Assembly: GCA_011754535.1 (NCBI GenBank)
Contig: JAAQVN010000001.1
Span: 2,852,001 to 2,916,000 of the forward strand
Source: Enterobacter asburiae
GTDB taxonomy: Bacteria > Pseudomonadota > Gammaproteobacteria > Enterobacterales > Enterobacteriaceae
DNA length: 64,000 nucleotides
Direction: 5' to 3'
The stretch's first letter is position 1. The number at the start of each line of letters is the position of its first letter. The notes beneath the pieces are model-generated. The model searched no databases and was not told the DNA's origin. It saw nothing but the letters and a program-made list of their open reading frames with translations. Shown one piece after another: positions 29,578 through 40,795 of this stretch. A program made the translations under genes and the position numbers.

Positions 29578-29817
29578 ATGCGCTTAATTATTCGAACAAT
29601 TGTTGCACTGGCGATACTCTGGATAGGCCTTCTGTTAACGGGTTATGGCGTGCTGGTGGGAAGCACCGAAAACGCAGCAGGGCTGGGCATACAATGTAAA
29701 TATTTAACAGCACAGGGAATCAGCACCGCGCAGTATCTCCATTCGGACAGCGGGATCGTTGGTTTAACCAACTGCCCGGTACTGCGTAAGACCTCCGTCG
29801 TGATTGATAATGGCTGA
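29578..29817 (+). CDS. yobH: YobH family protein
   Basis: A 79-residue protein of unknown function, probably exported or anchored: an N-terminal hydrophobic segment (about 4-26) precedes a small domain with two cysteines (LGIQCKYL and GLTNCPVL) and the C-terminus VVIDNG. It matches E. coli YobH in length and pattern. The ATG at 29578 follows GAGGTAATA; an upstream in-frame extension to 29518 is not conserved. A terminator follows. Confidence 0.92.
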   Translation: MRLIIRTIVALAILWIGLLLTGYGVLVGSTENAAGLGIQCKYLTAQGISTAQYLHSDSGIVGLTNCPVLRKTSVVIDNG

Positions 29818-29839
29818 TCCACAGCGTGAATGCCGAATA

Positions 29840-29870
29840 AAAAAACGCCGCAAAGATGCGGCGTTTTTTA
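29840..29870. terminator. Terminator between yobH and kdgR
   Basis: aaaacgccgc-aaagat-gcggcgtttt with A and T runs on either side serves both convergent genes. Confidence 0.88.
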
Positions 29871-29882
29871 TGCTAACCAGGC

Positions 29883-30674
29883 TTAAAACGGATAGTCGTG
29901 GTAACCCATCTGTTCTGAAATCTTGCGCGCGGCGGTATGCAGAATAGCCACATACTCGTGCAGGCGCTCTTCCGAGAAGCGCAGCGTTGGGAAAGAGATG
30001 CTCAACCCCGCAATCACGACGCCAAAGCGGTCAAACACCGGAACGCCAATACAGCGCAGCCCTTCTTCCTGCTCTTCGTTATCCTCGCCATACCCTTGTT
30101 CACGCACCTTGTCGAGCACCGTTAATAACTCTTCGGTGCTGGTTATGGTGCGTTCAGTGCTGCGTTTGTACTCCACGCCATCGAGGATCTGTTTTACCTC
30201 TTCACGATCGCGCCACGCCAGCAGAACCTTACCAATTGCTGTGCTGTAAAGCGGGTTGCGACGACCAATGCGCGAATACATACGCAGGTTATACATGGAG
30301 TCGATTTTATGGATGTAAACAATACTGTCTTCATCCAGCGCACCCAGGTGGATAGTCTCTTTGGTCAGGCGGGAAATCTCACGCATCTGAATATCCGCGC
30401 TACGGATTAGATCCACGTTTTGTAATGCCCTGGCACCCAGTTCAAACAGTTTCAGCGTCAGAGAGTATTTTTCAGACTCCCCTTCCTGTGCAACGTAACC
30501 CAGTGATTTCATGGTTTGCAAAAAGCGATAAACGGTGCTTTTCGACATCATCACGCGCTGTGACAACTCTGTGATACCAATTTCACGCTCTTCCCCGAGC
30601 GCCTGTAAGATGCCAAACACCTTCAGCACGGAAGAAACAGAATCTGGCTGTTTATCCAAATCCGCAATTGCCAT
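29883..30674 (-). CDS. kdgR: IclR-family repressor KdgR
   Basis: Repressor of pectin/hexuronate catabolism, released by 2-keto-3-deoxygluconate. It has 263 residues: an N-terminal helix-turn-helix (ITELSQRVMMSKSTVYRFLQTMKSLGYV, about 33-60) and a C-terminal IclR effector domain with the signature GVPVFDRFGVVIAGLSISFP. It is divergent from yebQ, which is thought to be a KdgR-regulated transporter in E. coli. The pathway aldolase eda is encoded 24 kb away in the same window. Confidence 0.96.
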   Translation of the reverse strand: MAIADLDKQPDSVSSVLKVFGILQALGEEREIGITELSQRVMMSKSTVYRFLQTMKSLGYVAQEGESEKYSLTLKLFELGARALQNVDLIRSADIQMREISRLTKETIHLGALDEDSIVYIHKIDSMYNLRMYSRIGRRNPLYSTAIGKVLLAWRDREEVKQILDGVEYKRSTERTITSTEELLTVLDKVREQGYGEDNEEQEEGLRCIGVPVFDRFGVVIAGLSISFPTLRFSEERLHEYVAILHTAARKISEQMGYHDYPF

Positions 30675-30852
30675 TTACCACCTCATAGAGAGTGTTTTAT
30701 AAAAATCAGAACCGGTTTTTATTATAAATTCCCGTCATGTTACCTGCAATCAATCCGCGTTTACTTCGTTACAAATCTGCGACATAAAACGGTGTTGACG
30801 ATGCTAAAATAGTTACCCTGAGAATAATTTCACTCTGAGCTATTTATCCCCG

Positions 30853-32226
30853 ATGGAAAAGAACCTTTCCGATGGCCTGCCTTTGCCCCAGCGGTATGGC
30901 GCTATCGCTACGATAATTATTGGTATCTCAATGGCCGTCCTTGACGGCGCGATTGCGAACGTTGCCCTTCCCACCATTGCCACCGATCTGCATGCTTCCC
31001 CGGCCAGTTCGATATGGATTGTTAACGCCTATCAGATTGCGATTGTGGTTTCCCTGCTCTCCTTCTCTTTTCTGGGCGATATGTTCGGCTACCGTCGGGT
31101 ATATCAGTGCGGGCTGGTGGTGTTTACTTTCACATCACTGCTGTGCGCCCTTTCGGACTCTCTGCATACGCTGACGCTGGCGCGCATCGCGCAAGGGTTT
31201 GGCGGCGCGGCGCTGATGAGCGTCAATACGGCGCTAATCCGCCTAATCTATCCGCAGCGTCATCTGGGGCGCGGCATGGGGATAAACTCGTTTATTGTCG
31301 CGATCTCATCTGCCGCCGGGCCAACCATTGCGGCCGCTATACTTTCTGTCGCCTCCTGGCAATGGCTGTTCGCCATAAACGTGCCGCTGGGTATCGTGGC
31401 CATCTTCTTTGCCCTGCGTTATCTCCCCGCTAACGGCCCGAAAAGCACCATGCCGCGCTTTGACGTGGCAAGTGCAGTGATGAATGCGCTCACCTTTGGT
31501 CTGCTGATTACCGCCCTGAGCGGCTTTGCGCAGGGTCAATCTCTGCTGCTTACCGCCGCGGAGCTTGTTGCCCTGCTGGTGACGGGCTTCTTCTTTGTTC
31601 GCCGCCAGCTTGCCCTGCCGGTACCTTTACTGCCGGTCGATCTGCTGCGTATCCCACTCTTTTCGCTCTCCATCTGCACCTCCGTCTGCTCCTTCTGCGC
31701 CCAGATGCTGGCTATGGTTTCTCTGCCCTTCTTCCTGCAAAGCGTGATAGGACGTTCCGAAGTGGAGACCGGGCTGCTGTTAACCCCCTGGCCGCTGGCA
31801 ACGATGGTGATGGCACCGCTTGCCGGTTATTTAATAGAACGTGTACATGCCGGTTTGTTGGGTGCGGTGGGGCTGGCAGTAATGGCCACCGGTCTTTTTG
31901 CGCTGGCGCTGCTTCCGTCATCGCCAGGTGATCTGGACATTATCTGGCGCATGGTTCTGTGCGGTGCCGGGTTTGGCCTGTTCCAGTCCCCCAACAACCA
32001 CACCATTATTACCGCGGCGCCGCGCCATCGCAGCGGAGGTGCCAGCGGCATGCTGGGGACCGCGCGTCTGCTGGGACAAAGCACCGGTGCGGCACTGGTT
32101 GCCCTGATGTTTAACCTTGCCGGGCAAAACGGTAATCACGTTGCGCTTCTCACCGCAGGCGCCCTTGCCACCCTGGCAGCCATCGTCAGCGGTCTGCGCG
32201 TGACCCAACCCGGCATTCAGGCATAA
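30853..32226 (+). CDS. yebQ: MFS transporter YebQ (DHA2 type)
   Basis: A 457-residue major facilitator protein with about 14 membrane segments, the DHA2 drug:H+ antiporter layout. Motif A appears as GDMFGYRRVYQCG (about 76-88) and the N-terminal motif D-like ISMAVLDGAIANVALPTI is clear. The substrate is unknown; multidrug export is inferred from the family, and its position opposite kdgR hints at a sugar-acid link. Confidence 0.9.
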   Translation: MEKNLSDGLPLPQRYGAIATIIIGISMAVLDGAIANVALPTIATDLHASPASSIWIVNAYQIAIVVSLLSFSFLGDMFGYRRVYQCGLVVFTFTSLLCALSDSLHTLTLARIAQGFGGAALMSVNTALIRLIYPQRHLGRGMGINSFIVAISSAAGPTIAAAILSVASWQWLFAINVPLGIVAIFFALRYLPANGPKSTMPRFDVASAVMNALTFGLLITALSGFAQGQSLLLTAAELVALLVTGFFFVRRQLALPVPLLPVDLLRIPLFSLSICTSVCSFCAQMLAMVSLPFFLQSVIGRSEVETGLLLTPWPLATMVMAPLAGYLIERVHAGLLGAVGLAVMATGLFALALLPSSPGDLDIIWRMVLCGAGFGLFQSPNNHTIITAAPRHRSGGASGMLGTARLLGQSTGAALVALMFNLAGQNGNHVALLTAGALATLAAIVSGLRVTQPGIQA

Positions 32227-32263
32227 AAAAAGCCGGGCGGAGTCTTCTCCTGCCCGGCTTATT
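32225..32263. terminator. Terminator between yebQ and htpX
   Basis: The stem gccgggc(g)ga / (t)cctgcccggc lies after AAAAAAA and before TTATTTA in the 50-base gap between the convergent genes. Confidence 0.8.
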
Positions 32264-32276
32264 TACGCTCTTAGCG

Positions 32277-33158
32277 TTACTTCAGGTATTCCCCACTGCG
32301 CAGCGCTTCAATACGTTTATCCAGCGGCGGGTGAGACATAAACAGCTCGCTCAGCGACTTTGATTTGCCATTGATGCAGAAGGCCATCATGCTGTTCGCT
32401 TCCTGCGGCTCGTAGCTGGTTTTCAGACGCTGCAGGGCTGCAATCATCTTCTCACGCCCCACCAGCTTCGCAGAGCCAGCATCCGCATGGAACTCACGGT
32501 GACGAGAGAACCACATGGTGATAATGCTCGCCAGGATACCGAACACCAGTTCCAGCACCATGGATACGGCGAAGTAGATCAGCGGGTTACCGTTGCTCTC
32601 CTCACCTTCATCGCGGTTGCCGCCCATGAAGCCAGCCGCAATCTGCGCCAGGATACGGGAGATAAAGATAACGAAGGTGTTCACCACGCCCTGAATCAGC
32701 GTCATGGTTACCATGTCACCGTTGGCAATATGGCTGATTTCATGCGCGATAACCGCTTCGGCTTCGTCACGGCTCATGTTCTGCAACAATCCGGTGCTCA
32801 CGGCAACCAGTGACGCATCACGACGGGCACCCGTGGCAAACGCGTTAATATCCGGGGCATGGTAAATAGCAACCTGCGGCATCGCAATGCCTGCCTGCTT
32901 AGACTGCTGTGCCACCGTATTCATCAGCCACTGTTCCATATCGTTACGCGGCTGTTCAATCACCTCACCGCCTACGGATTTCAGCGCCATCCATTTTGAC
33001 ATCAGCAGGGAAATGAAAGAGCCACCAAAACCAAACAGCAGCGCCATAATCAACAGACCCTGAACGCTGCTCGACTGAATTCCTGTCAGGCTTAGCACGA
33101 GCCCGAAAACCACCATCACCGCCAGGTTGGTGAGCAGGAAGAGCGCGATTCGCATCAT
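32277..33158 (-). CDS. htpX: Membrane protease HtpX
   Basis: A 293-residue zinc metalloprotease of peptidase family M48 that degrades misfolded inner-membrane proteins, working beside FtsH. Two N-terminal helices, the zinc motif HEISH (about residues 140-144) and a third ligand Glu in [15 protein letters not shown] are present; two more membrane segments lie between. E. coli htpX is under Cpx control. prc lies upstream on the same strand. Confidence 0.97.
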   Translation of the reverse strand: MMRIALFLLTNLAVMVVFGLVLSLTGIQSSSVQGLLIMALLFGFGGSFISLLMSKWMALKSVGGEVIEQPRNDMEQWLMNTVAQQSKQAGIAMPQVAIYHAPDINAFATGARRDASLVAVSTGLLQNMSRDEAEAVIAHEISHIANGDMVTMTLIQGVVNTFVIFISRILAQIAAGFMGGNRDEGEESNGNPLIYFAVSMVLELVFGILASIITMWFSRHREFHADAGSAKLVGREKMIAALQRLKTSYEPQEANSMMAFCINGKSKSLSELFMSHPPLDKRIEALRSGEYLK

Positions 33159-33311
33159 AATTTTCTTTTAACCTCAGTTTAACAAAACGCACTATGCGAT
33201 TACCCACATCGTATGGGTATTACGGCTATTTTCAAGCATCCGGTAGGCGTAAGTCACCAGAAAGACACAACTTTACACAATTGGAAATCAGCCTGACGGA
33301 AGGATGCAGAA

Positions 33312-33344
33312 CAAAAAGAAACAGGCACAATTTCTTGTGCCTGT
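33312..33344 (-). terminator. Terminator after prc
   Basis: On the minus strand the stem caggcacaa-gaaa-ttgtgcctg is followed by TTTCTTTTTG, 8 bases after the prc stop. Confidence 0.82.
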
Positions 33345-33351
33345 TGGGAGA

Positions 33352-35400
33352 TTATTTTGCCGGAGCGGGCTGTACGGCAGGCTTCTCTTTTTCCAGATTC
33401 GCCAGGTCGAGCGCGATATGCACCGTCTCGTCCAGGTACGGATCCGGCTCCTGGTAATCTTTTGGCAGATCGTCCAGTTTCTTGAGCAGAGGTTTACCTT
33501 CTCGCTTGAAGCGATCGTTGATACGCGCCAGACGCGTTGCATCGTCCTCGTTGTTCTCTTTTTCACGCTGAGCGTAGTTCAGAGAAACAATATTCCGCTT
33601 ATCTTTCAGGGCATTGAAACGCGCAATGTCCTTCATGATGTACTGGAATTCCGGATCTTTCGCGATGCGGTCATTATGCGCTTTCAGCAGCTCAGGACCA
33701 AACTGCGTCATATCACCGGCTTTAACGAAGGTCGCAGCGTTGATGCTGTCCCACGGCAACGCGTTATCTTCAAACTTCTCGCCGGTTTCGGTCTCTTCCG
33801 TGCCGGTCGGCATCATGATATCCGGCGTTACCCCTTTACGCTGCGTACTGCCGCCGTTAACGCGGTAGAACTTCTGAATGGTGTACTGAACGGAGCCCAG
33901 CGCAGGCCATTCCGGACGCAGCATCTGATCGTAAATACGGTTCAGCGAGCGATACTGCTGAACGGTACCTTTACCGAAGGTGGGTTCACCCACGATCAGC
34001 GCGCGGCCATAGTCCTGCATTGCAGCGGCAAAGATTTCAGATGCGGACGCGCTGAAGCGGTCAACCAGGACCACCAGCGGGCCTTTGTAATAGACCACAC
34101 CGTCGTTATCGGCATCTTCACGAACTTTACCGTTGTTATCACGCACCTGTACCACCGGGCCAGACGGGATAAACAGGCCTGAGAGCGACACCGCTTCAGT
34201 CAGCGCACCGCCACCGTTCGTACGCAGGTCGATGATAACGCTGCTCACGTTCTGCTTCTCAAGTTTCTGCAGCTGAACTTTTACATCGTCGGTCAGCCCC
34301 ACGTAGAAGCCAGGAATATCCAGGACCCCCACCTTCTCTTTACCCACGGTTTTCACCGACATTTTCACCGCGCGGTCTTCCAGACGGATCCGCTCACGGG
34401 TCAGGGTCACGATACGGGTTTTGGTGCCTTTACCGGCCGGCAGAATTTCGAGGCGAACTTTGCTGCCTTTCGGACCTTTGATCAGCGCAACCACATCGTC
34501 CAGACGCCAGCCGATGACATCAACCATGCTCTGACCGGTTTGTCCTACACCCACAATGCGATCGCCTACGCTAATCGCTTTGCTTTTGGATGCCGGGCCG
34601 CCTGCAACCATGGAGTTGATCACCGTGTAGTCATCGTCCATCTGCAGCACCGCGCCAATACCTTCCAGAGACAGGCTCATCTCGGTATTGAACTGTTCGG
34701 TGTTGCGTGGAGAAAGATAGTTGGTGTGCGGATCGATTTCGTGCGCAAAGGCGGTCATCGCCAGTGAGAAAACATCCTCACTGTTAGTCTGCGCCAGACG
34801 ACGAATAGCAAATTTGTAACGACGCGTCAGCGTGTCGCGGATCTCTTTCTCATCTTTACCGGTCAGCTTGAGGCTCAGTTCGTCGTATTTGACCTTGCCA
34901 TCCCACAGCGCGTTCAGCTCGGCTTCGTCTTTCGGCCAGGGCGCTTTGCTGCGATCGAGATTAAAGGTGTCGTTGCCGGTGAAGTCCATCGGACGTTCGA
35001 GCACTTTCAGCGCGTACTGATAGCGCTCAAAGCGGCGCTTTTGCGACAGGTTGTAGAGATCGTAGAACAGATCCAGCTTGCCTGACCGCAGCTCATCACC
35101 CACCTCGGATTTGCGCTTAGCGAACTGCTCGACATCGCTGGCGAGCAAAACGTTATGGCTGTAATCCAGCAAGTTCAGATAGCGGTCAAAGATTTTGGCC
35201 GAAAAGGCCTGATCGAGATCGAACTGACGATAGTGCGAGCGGGTAAAGCGAGAGGTTACACGCTCGCTTACCGTCGCGTGCTGCGTCTCTTCCTTGAGTA
35301 CCGGAATTTGATCAACACGCGTGATATCGTCCACTGCGAAAGCATGACCTGTTATGGCAAACAGGCCCGCCAGCGCGGTGAGCTTAAAAAAAGTGTTCAT
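33352..35400 (-). CDS. prc: Tail-specific protease Prc (Tsp)
   Basis: A periplasmic serine protease that cleaves proteins with nonpolar C-termini, including the FtsI precursor and, with NlpI, MepS. It has 682 residues, as in E. coli. A cleaved signal peptide (about 1-22, ending HAFA) precedes helical regions, a PDZ domain (about 230-320) and the S41 catalytic part with the nucleophile in DRFSASASEIFAAAM and lysine in TFGKGTVQQY. The ATG at 35400 is the family start; a longer frame exists to 35448. proQ lies 19 bases upstream, so the two are co-transcribed. Confidence 0.97.
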   Translation of the reverse strand: MNTFFKLTALAGLFAITGHAFAVDDITRVDQIPVLKEETQHATVSERVTSRFTRSHYRQFDLDQAFSAKIFDRYLNLLDYSHNVLLASDVEQFAKRKSEVGDELRSGKLDLFYDLYNLSQKRRFERYQYALKVLERPMDFTGNDTFNLDRSKAPWPKDEAELNALWDGKVKYDELSLKLTGKDEKEIRDTLTRRYKFAIRRLAQTNSEDVFSLAMTAFAHEIDPHTNYLSPRNTEQFNTEMSLSLEGIGAVLQMDDDYTVINSMVAGGPASKSKAISVGDRIVGVGQTGQSMVDVIGWRLDDVVALIKGPKGSKVRLEILPAGKGTKTRIVTLTRERIRLEDRAVKMSVKTVGKEKVGVLDIPGFYVGLTDDVKVQLQKLEKQNVSSVIIDLRTNGGGALTEAVSLSGLFIPSGPVVQVRDNNGKVREDADNDGVVYYKGPLVVLVDRFSASASEIFAAAMQDYGRALIVGEPTFGKGTVQQYRSLNRIYDQMLRPEWPALGSVQYTIQKFYRVNGGSTQRKGVTPDIMMPTGTEETETGEKFEDNALPWDSINAATFVKAGDMTQFGPELLKAHNDRIAKDPEFQYIMKDIARFNALKDKRNIVSLNYAQREKENNEDDATRLARINDRFKREGKPLLKKLDDLPKDYQEPDPYLDETVHIALDLANLEKEKPAVQPAPAK

Positions 35401-35419
35401 GCCAGGCTTGGCCTCCGTT

Positions 35420-36106
35420 TCAGAACAACAAGTGTTCTGCGCGTACAATCATTGACATACCAGAAGTCAGCTGTACACGAACGCCATCTTTGGTGATTTC
35501 CAGTACGGTGGCGTCCATAGCGTTGTTGCCCGCTTTTACCTTCAGAGCCTGACCCACGCTCAGGGCGTTAATGTCAGAAACCGGAGTATGACGCGGCTCT
35601 TCACGAGGCGCGCGAGGGGCTTTCGCTGCTGGTTTGTCTGCACGCGGTTTGCGATCGTTATTGTCGTGACGACGCGGCGCTGGGCGTGGTTTACGCTCAC
35701 GACGAGGCGCTTCTTCCTGGCCGTTTGCCGCTGCGGCTTCGCGTTTTTTCGCTTGCTGTTCTGCACGTTGTGCCTGAACGCGTGCTTTGGCTTCTTCCAG
35801 CTGCTTGCGCGCGTGCTCAACATGCTGCTCGTCCAGCTCACCGCAAGGGTTGCCGTCGAGATCCACGCGGGTTGCGCCCGGTTTGATACCGTACAGGTAA
35901 CGCCAGCTCGAAGTATAAAGACGTAAGGCAGAACGCAGCTGAGTTTTGCTGAGGTTCATTTCCCCTTCAACACGCGCCACCAGATCCTGAAAAATACCGA
36001 CTTTCAGGGGACGAGCTTCACCTTCCGCGCTGAAGCACTGCGGGAAACGCTCGGCCAGAAATGCGATAACTTCTTTACTGCTATTCAACTTAGGTTGATT
36101 TTCCAT
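35420..36106 (-). CDS. proQ: RNA chaperone ProQ
   Basis: A global RNA-binding protein that matches structured 3' ends and sRNAs and affects ProP levels. It has 228 residues: an N-terminal FinO/ProQ domain (about 1-120), a lysine/arginine/proline-rich linker (about 120-175), and a C-terminal Tudor-like domain ([28 protein letters not shown]). All parts are complete. First gene of proQ-prc. Confidence 0.97.
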   Translation of the reverse strand: MENQPKLNSSKEVIAFLAERFPQCFSAEGEARPLKVGIFQDLVARVEGEMNLSKTQLRSALRLYTSSWRYLYGIKPGATRVDLDGNPCGELDEQHVEHARKQLEEAKARVQAQRAEQQAKKREAAAANGQEEAPRRERKPRPAPRRHDNNDRKPRADKPAAKAPRAPREEPRHTPVSDINALSVGQALKVKAGNNAMDATVLEITKDGVRVQLTSGMSMIVRAEHLLF

Positions 36107-36202
36107 GAAATTTCCTGATTACAACGGACGTTGCCAACAAGCGCAGGCATGAACAGGCGTCATTATAATGACGCTATCAGTAAATGCTACGTTATCCGTT
36201 GA

Positions 36203-36700
36203 TTATCCTGCGACGCTCGCAAAGAATTTTTGATAATCGGTTGCAGCGAGGACGTTTTCCAGATTCGCCGCCAGCTCGCGCAGCCCCTGTTCGTCCTCGC
36301 TTGTAAAGCGACTGAAGACGGTACTGTCGATATCCAGAACGCCAATAATCTGATTTTTTACCACCAGCGGCAGAACGATTTCTGAATTGCTGGCAGCATC
36401 ACAGGCAATATGCCCGTCAAACGCATGCACGTCTTCCACGCGCTGAACCTGATTCTCGGCCACCGCGGTACCGCATACGCCGCGCCCTACCGGAATGCGC
36501 ACGCAGGCCAGTTTGCCCTGAAACGGCCCCAGCACCAGCGTTTCACCTTCCAGGAGATAAAAGCCAGCCCAGTTCACATCGGATAGCCGTTCGAACAGCA
36601 ATGCGCTAGTATTTGCCAGAGTGGCTAAGAAGCTGGTTTCACCTGCCATCAATGCCTTAAAATCGCGGTTCAGATCCGCGTAGAATTCTGTTTTGTTCAT
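36203..36700 (-). CDS. msrC: Free methionine-(R)-sulfoxide reductase MsrC
   Basis: A 165-residue GAF-domain enzyme that reduces free L-methionine-(R)-sulfoxide. Catalytic cysteines are recognised in KLACVRIPVGRGVCGTAV (two) and HIACDAASNSEIVLP (one). Length matches E. coli YebR/MsrC. It is divergent from letA. Confidence 0.95.
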   Translation of the reverse strand: MNKTEFYADLNRDFKALMAGETSFLATLANTSALLFERLSDVNWAGFYLLEGETLVLGPFQGKLACVRIPVGRGVCGTAVAENQVQRVEDVHAFDGHIACDAASNSEIVLPLVVKNQIIGVLDIDSTVFSRFTSEDEQGLRELAANLENVLAATDYQKFFASVAG

Positions 36701-36832
36701 TATTCAATCACTTAGTTGTCTTACAAAATTACCGCATAGCCTATTAAAATAAGCAATAAATGCGCTCATGCTCAAGATGAATCCGTTCATGAGTTAATAT
36801 AACGTTCAACAATACTTATTTGCGCGCAGCTG

Positions 36833-38116
36833 ATGGCCTTAAAAACAACCAAAATTACGCCGACAAAAAAGATAACTGTCCATACGGTAAGCGAAGCTTT
36901 GCCTCGTGCACATTATCAGCGTTGCCCCCAGTGCGATACGCTTTTTATGTTGCCGAAGATGAAATCGCACCAAAGCGCCTTTTGTCCCCGCTGCGACGCT
37001 AAAATTCGTGACGGCCGCGACTGGTCGTTAACCCGCCTTGCCGCCATGGCCGTCACCATGATGCTGCTGATGCCCTTCGCCTGGACCGAACCGCTGCTGA
37101 AGCTCTACCTGCTTGGTGTGCGCATTGACGCCAACGTGCTTCAGGGTATCTGGCAGATGACGAGCCAGGGCGATCCTCTCACTGCTGCCATGGTGCTGTT
37201 CTGCGTTGTCGGCGCGCCGCTGGTGCTGGTTGCCGCCATTGCCTACCTGTGGTTTGGCAACATTCTGGGGATGAACCTGCGTCCGGTATTGCTTATGCTG
37301 GAAAAGCTCAAAGAGTGGGTCATGCTGGATATCTATCTGGTGGGCGTGGGCGTGGCATCCATCAAGGTGCAGGACTATGCCTTTCTGCAGCCGGGCGTCG
37401 GGCTTTTTGCTTTTATCTGCCTGGTATTGCTCAGTATCCTGACGCTGATCCATCTGAACGTTGAGCAGCTTTGGGAGCGTTTTTACCCTCAGCGCCCTGC
37501 CACCCGCCCGGATGAGAACCTTCGCGTCTGTCTGGGATGCCATTACACCGGGCTGCCCGACAAGCGTGGACGCTGCCCGCGCTGCCATATACCGTTGAGG
37601 CTACGGCGCAACAACAGCCTGCAAAAATGCTGGGCGGCGCTGATTGCCTCACTGGTGTTTCTGCTCCCGGCCAATATGCTGCCGATTTCCATTATCTACG
37701 TGAACGGTGGCCGTCAGGAAGATACTATCCTCTCCGGTATTATCTCCCTTGCGCACAGCAACGTTGGGGTGGCGGCCATCGTGTTTATTGCCAGTATCCT
37801 GGTTCCCTTTACCAAAGTGGTGGTGATGTTTACCCTGCTGGTCAGCATTCACTTTAAGTGTGAACAAGGTTTACGTACCCGTATTCTGCTTCTGCGATTC
37901 GTCACCTGGATTGGCCGCTGGTCAATGCTGGATCTGTTTGTGATTTCGCTGATGATGTCGCTGATCAATCGCGACCAGCTTCTTGCTTTTACTATGGGAC
38001 CCGCGGCTTTTTATTTCGGCTCTGCGGTGATATTGACTATTCTTGCTGTGGAATGGCTGGATAGCCGCTTACTTTGGGATGCACATGAGTCAGGAAACCC
38101 CCGCTTCGCCGACTGA
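36833..38116 (+). CDS. letA: Lipid transport integral membrane protein LetA (YebS)
   Basis: A 427-residue inner-membrane partner of LetB in lipid movement between the two membranes; PqiA family. Two zinc-ribbon units are present: CPQCDTLF...CPRCDAKI (about 31-57) and CLGCHYTG...CPRCHIPL (about 227-250), each followed by a four-helix tetraspanin-like membrane domain. The end overlaps letB by 32 bases, showing translational coupling. Confidence 0.96.
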   Translation: MALKTTKITPTKKITVHTVSEALPRAHYQRCPQCDTLFMLPKMKSHQSAFCPRCDAKIRDGRDWSLTRLAAMAVTMMLLMPFAWTEPLLKLYLLGVRIDANVLQGIWQMTSQGDPLTAAMVLFCVVGAPLVLVAAIAYLWFGNILGMNLRPVLLMLEKLKEWVMLDIYLVGVGVASIKVQDYAFLQPGVGLFAFICLVLLSILTLIHLNVEQLWERFYPQRPATRPDENLRVCLGCHYTGLPDKRGRCPRCHIPLRLRRNNSLQKCWAALIASLVFLLPANMLPISIIYVNGGRQEDTILSGIISLAHSNVGVAAIVFIASILVPFTKVVVMFTLLVSIHFKCEQGLRTRILLLRFVTWIGRWSMLDLFVISLMMSLINRDQLLAFTMGPAAFYFGSAVILTILAVEWLDSRLLWDAHESGNPRFAD

Positions 38117-40718
38117 AGCGAGAATTAAAACTAAACGCCGCATTTCGCCATTCTGGTTGCTGCCCGTCATCGCGCTGATGATTGCAGGCTGGCTTATCTG
38201 GACGAGCTATGAAGATCGCGGCAGTACCGTCACCATTGATTTTCAGACCGCCGACGGCATCGTCGCCGGGCGAACCCCCGTTCGTTTTCAGGGGGTAGAA
38301 GTCGGTACGGTTCAGGACATCTCCCTTGGCAAAGGGCTTAACAAGATTCAGGTGCGGGTCAGTATCAAATCTGACATGCAGGATGCTCTTCGCAGCGAAA
38401 CGCAGTTCTGGCTGGTGACGCCGAAAGCCTCTCTGGCCGGCGTCTCCGGGCTGGATGCGCTGGTTGGCGGTAACTACATTGGTATGATGCCGGGTAAAGG
38501 TGAACCGCAGGATCACTTTGTCGCGCTGGATACGCAGCCGAAATACCGCCTCAATAACGGCGATCTGATGATCCATCTTCAGGCACCGGATTTGGGCTCG
38601 CTGAACAGCGGCTCGCTGGTTTACTTCCGCAAGATTCCGGTTGGCCGCGTGTATGATTACACCATCAACCCGAACAAACAGGGCGTAACCATTGATGTGC
38701 TGATCGAACGTCGGTTCACCAATCTGGTGAAAAAAGGCAGCCGCTTCTGGAATGTCTCCGGCGTGGACGCCGACCTCAGCCTGAGCGGTGCAAAAGTGAA
38801 GCTTGAGAGCCTGGCCGCGCTGGTGAATGGTGCCATTGCCTTTGACTCCCCGGAAAATTCAAGCCCTGCCACGGCCGATGACACGTTCGGTTTATACCCG
38901 GACCTGGCGCACAGCCAGCGTGGCGTGATTGTTAAGCTTGTTCTGCCTGATGCAAAGGGACTGAAAGCGGGTTCAACGCCGCTGATGTACCAGGGACTGC
39001 AGGTCGGCCAGCTCACCAAAATGACGCTTAATCCGGGCGGTTCGGTGACCGGCGAAATGACGGTCGACCCGAGCGTGGTCGATCTCCTGCGCGAGAAAAC
39101 GCGCATCGAAATGCGCAGTCCGAAGCTCTCCCTGAACGATGCCAGCCTCAGCGCGCTGCTTACCGGAAATACCTTTGAACTGATCCCTGGTGAAGGTGAG
39201 CCAAGCAACAGCTTCGTCATTGCCCCGGCGGATAAAGCGCTGCTGCAAAAACCGGGCGTCGTGACGGTTACGCTGAATGCGCCCGAAAGTTACGGCATTG
39301 AGGCCGGTCAGCCGCTGATTCTGCACGGCGTACAGGTGGGTCAGGTGCTGGAGCGAACGCTCTCCGAAAATGGCGTGAGCTTCTCGGTTGCTATCGATCC
39401 GCAATACAGCAACCTCGTCCATGGCGACAGTAAATTCGTGGTGAACAGCCGCGTCGATGTGAAGGTGGGCCTGGACGGCGTGGAGTTCCTCGGTGCGAGC
39501 GCCAGCGAATGGGTTAACGGCGGCATTCGCATTTTGCCGGGCAATAAAGGCCCCGTTCGCGACAGCTACCCGCTCTACGCCAACCTGGACAAAGCGATTG
39601 AAAACAGCCTGAGCGATTTGCCAACCACTACCTTGACCTTAAGCGCCGAGACGCTGCCGGACGTTCAGGCGGGCTCCGTGGTGCTCTACCGCAAGTTTGA
39701 GGTCGGGGAGGTGATCGCCGTTCGCCCTCGTGCGGACGCGTTTGATATCGAACTGCATATCAAACCCGAATACCGTAAGCTGCTGACGCCAAACAGCGTC
39801 TTCTGGGCCGAGGGCGGCGCGAAGGTGCAGCTTAACGGTAACGGGCTGACCGTGCAGGCCTCCCCGCTCTCTCGCGCGCTGCGCGGGGCAATCAGCTTCG
39901 ATAACCTCAGCGGCGCAGGCGCGAACCTGCGCAAAGGCGATAAGCGAATTCTCTTCCCGTCCGAAACCGCCGCACGTGCCGTGGGTGGACAGATTACCCT
40001 GCATGCGTTCGATGCCGGCAAGCTGGCAGAAGGCATGCCAATTCGCTACCTGGGCATTGATATCGGACAGATCCAGAAGCTGACGCTTATCACCTCGCGC
40101 AACGAGGTACAGGCCACCGCGGTGCTTTATCCGGAATATGTGCAGACCTTCGCCCGAACGGGTTCACGCTTCTCGGTGGTGACCCCGCAGATTTCAGCCG
40201 CAGGCGTTGAGCATCTCGACACCATTCTGCAGCCTTACATCAACGTCGAGCCCGGCCAGGGTAAAGCCCGTCGTGATTTCGAGCTGCAGGAAGCCACCAT
40301 CACCGACTCACGCTACCTTGGCGGCCTGAGCATTGTGGTCGAAGTACCGGAAGCAGGCTCGCTTGGCATCGGTACGCCGGTACTGTTCCGCGGCATTGAG
40401 GTGGGTACGGTAACGGGTCTCACGCTCGGCACGCTCTCCGACCGCGTGATGGTGGCGTTACGCATCAGCGAGCGTTACCAGCACCTGGTCCGTAATAACT
40501 CGGTGTTCTGGCTGGCGTCCGGCTATTCGCTGGACTTCGGCCTGACGGGTGGCGTGGTGAAAACCGGTACCTTCAACCAGTTCATCCGCGGCGGTATTGC
40601 GTTTGCCACCCCGCCGGGAACGCCGCTGGCGCCGAAGGCGCAGCCGGGTAAACACTTCCTGCTGCTGGAAAGCGAACCGAAAGAGTGGCGCGAATGGGGC
40701 ACTGCCCTGCCGCGTTAA
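38085..40718 (+). CDS. letB: MCE-type lipid transport protein LetB (YebT/Mam7-like)
   Basis: An 877-residue protein with one N-terminal membrane helix (about 23-40) and seven MCE domains in the periplasm, which in E. coli stack into a tube that spans the envelope and carries phospholipids. Repeated MCE signatures are visible (for example [43 protein letters not shown]). Start at ATG 38085 (MSQETPAS), inside the end of letA. Length equals E. coli LetB. Confidence 0.96.
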   Translation: MSQETPASPTEARIKTKRRISPFWLLPVIALMIAGWLIWTSYEDRGSTVTIDFQTADGIVAGRTPVRFQGVEVGTVQDISLGKGLNKIQVRVSIKSDMQDALRSETQFWLVTPKASLAGVSGLDALVGGNYIGMMPGKGEPQDHFVALDTQPKYRLNNGDLMIHLQAPDLGSLNSGSLVYFRKIPVGRVYDYTINPNKQGVTIDVLIERRFTNLVKKGSRFWNVSGVDADLSLSGAKVKLESLAALVNGAIAFDSPENSSPATADDTFGLYPDLAHSQRGVIVKLVLPDAKGLKAGSTPLMYQGLQVGQLTKMTLNPGGSVTGEMTVDPSVVDLLREKTRIEMRSPKLSLNDASLSALLTGNTFELIPGEGEPSNSFVIAPADKALLQKPGVVTVTLNAPESYGIEAGQPLILHGVQVGQVLERTLSENGVSFSVAIDPQYSNLVHGDSKFVVNSRVDVKVGLDGVEFLGASASEWVNGGIRILPGNKGPVRDSYPLYANLDKAIENSLSDLPTTTLTLSAETLPDVQAGSVVLYRKFEVGEVIAVRPRADAFDIELHIKPEYRKLLTPNSVFWAEGGAKVQLNGNGLTVQASPLSRALRGAISFDNLSGAGANLRKGDKRILFPSETAARAVGGQITLHAFDAGKLAEGMPIRYLGIDIGQIQKLTLITSRNEVQATAVLYPEYVQTFARTGSRFSVVTPQISAAGVEHLDTILQPYINVEPGQGKARRDFELQEATITDSRYLGGLSIVVEVPEAGSLGIGTPVLFRGIEVGTVTGLTLGTLSDRVMVALRISERYQHLVRNNSVFWLASGYSLDFGLTGGVVKTGTFNQFIRGGIAFATPPGTPLAPKAQPGKHFLLLESEPKEWREWGTALPR

Positions 40719-40725
40719 TCTGACA

Positions 40726-40754
40726 GGCTCCGGTGTCAACGCGCCGGAGCCTTT
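40726..40754 (+). terminator. Hairpin after letAB
   Basis: Stem ggctccgg / ccggagcc with a ten-base loop is followed by TTTA, 7 bases after letB. The T run is short, so termination may be partial and rsmF may be read through. Confidence 0.65.
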
Positions 40755-40795
40755 ATGTTACACTGCGCACCTGAACTTTTCCCTGTGGTGTGCTC

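Noticed and set aside
33304..34182. 292-codon open frame opposite prc
   Set aside because: Antisense shadow of prc with no recognisable family.
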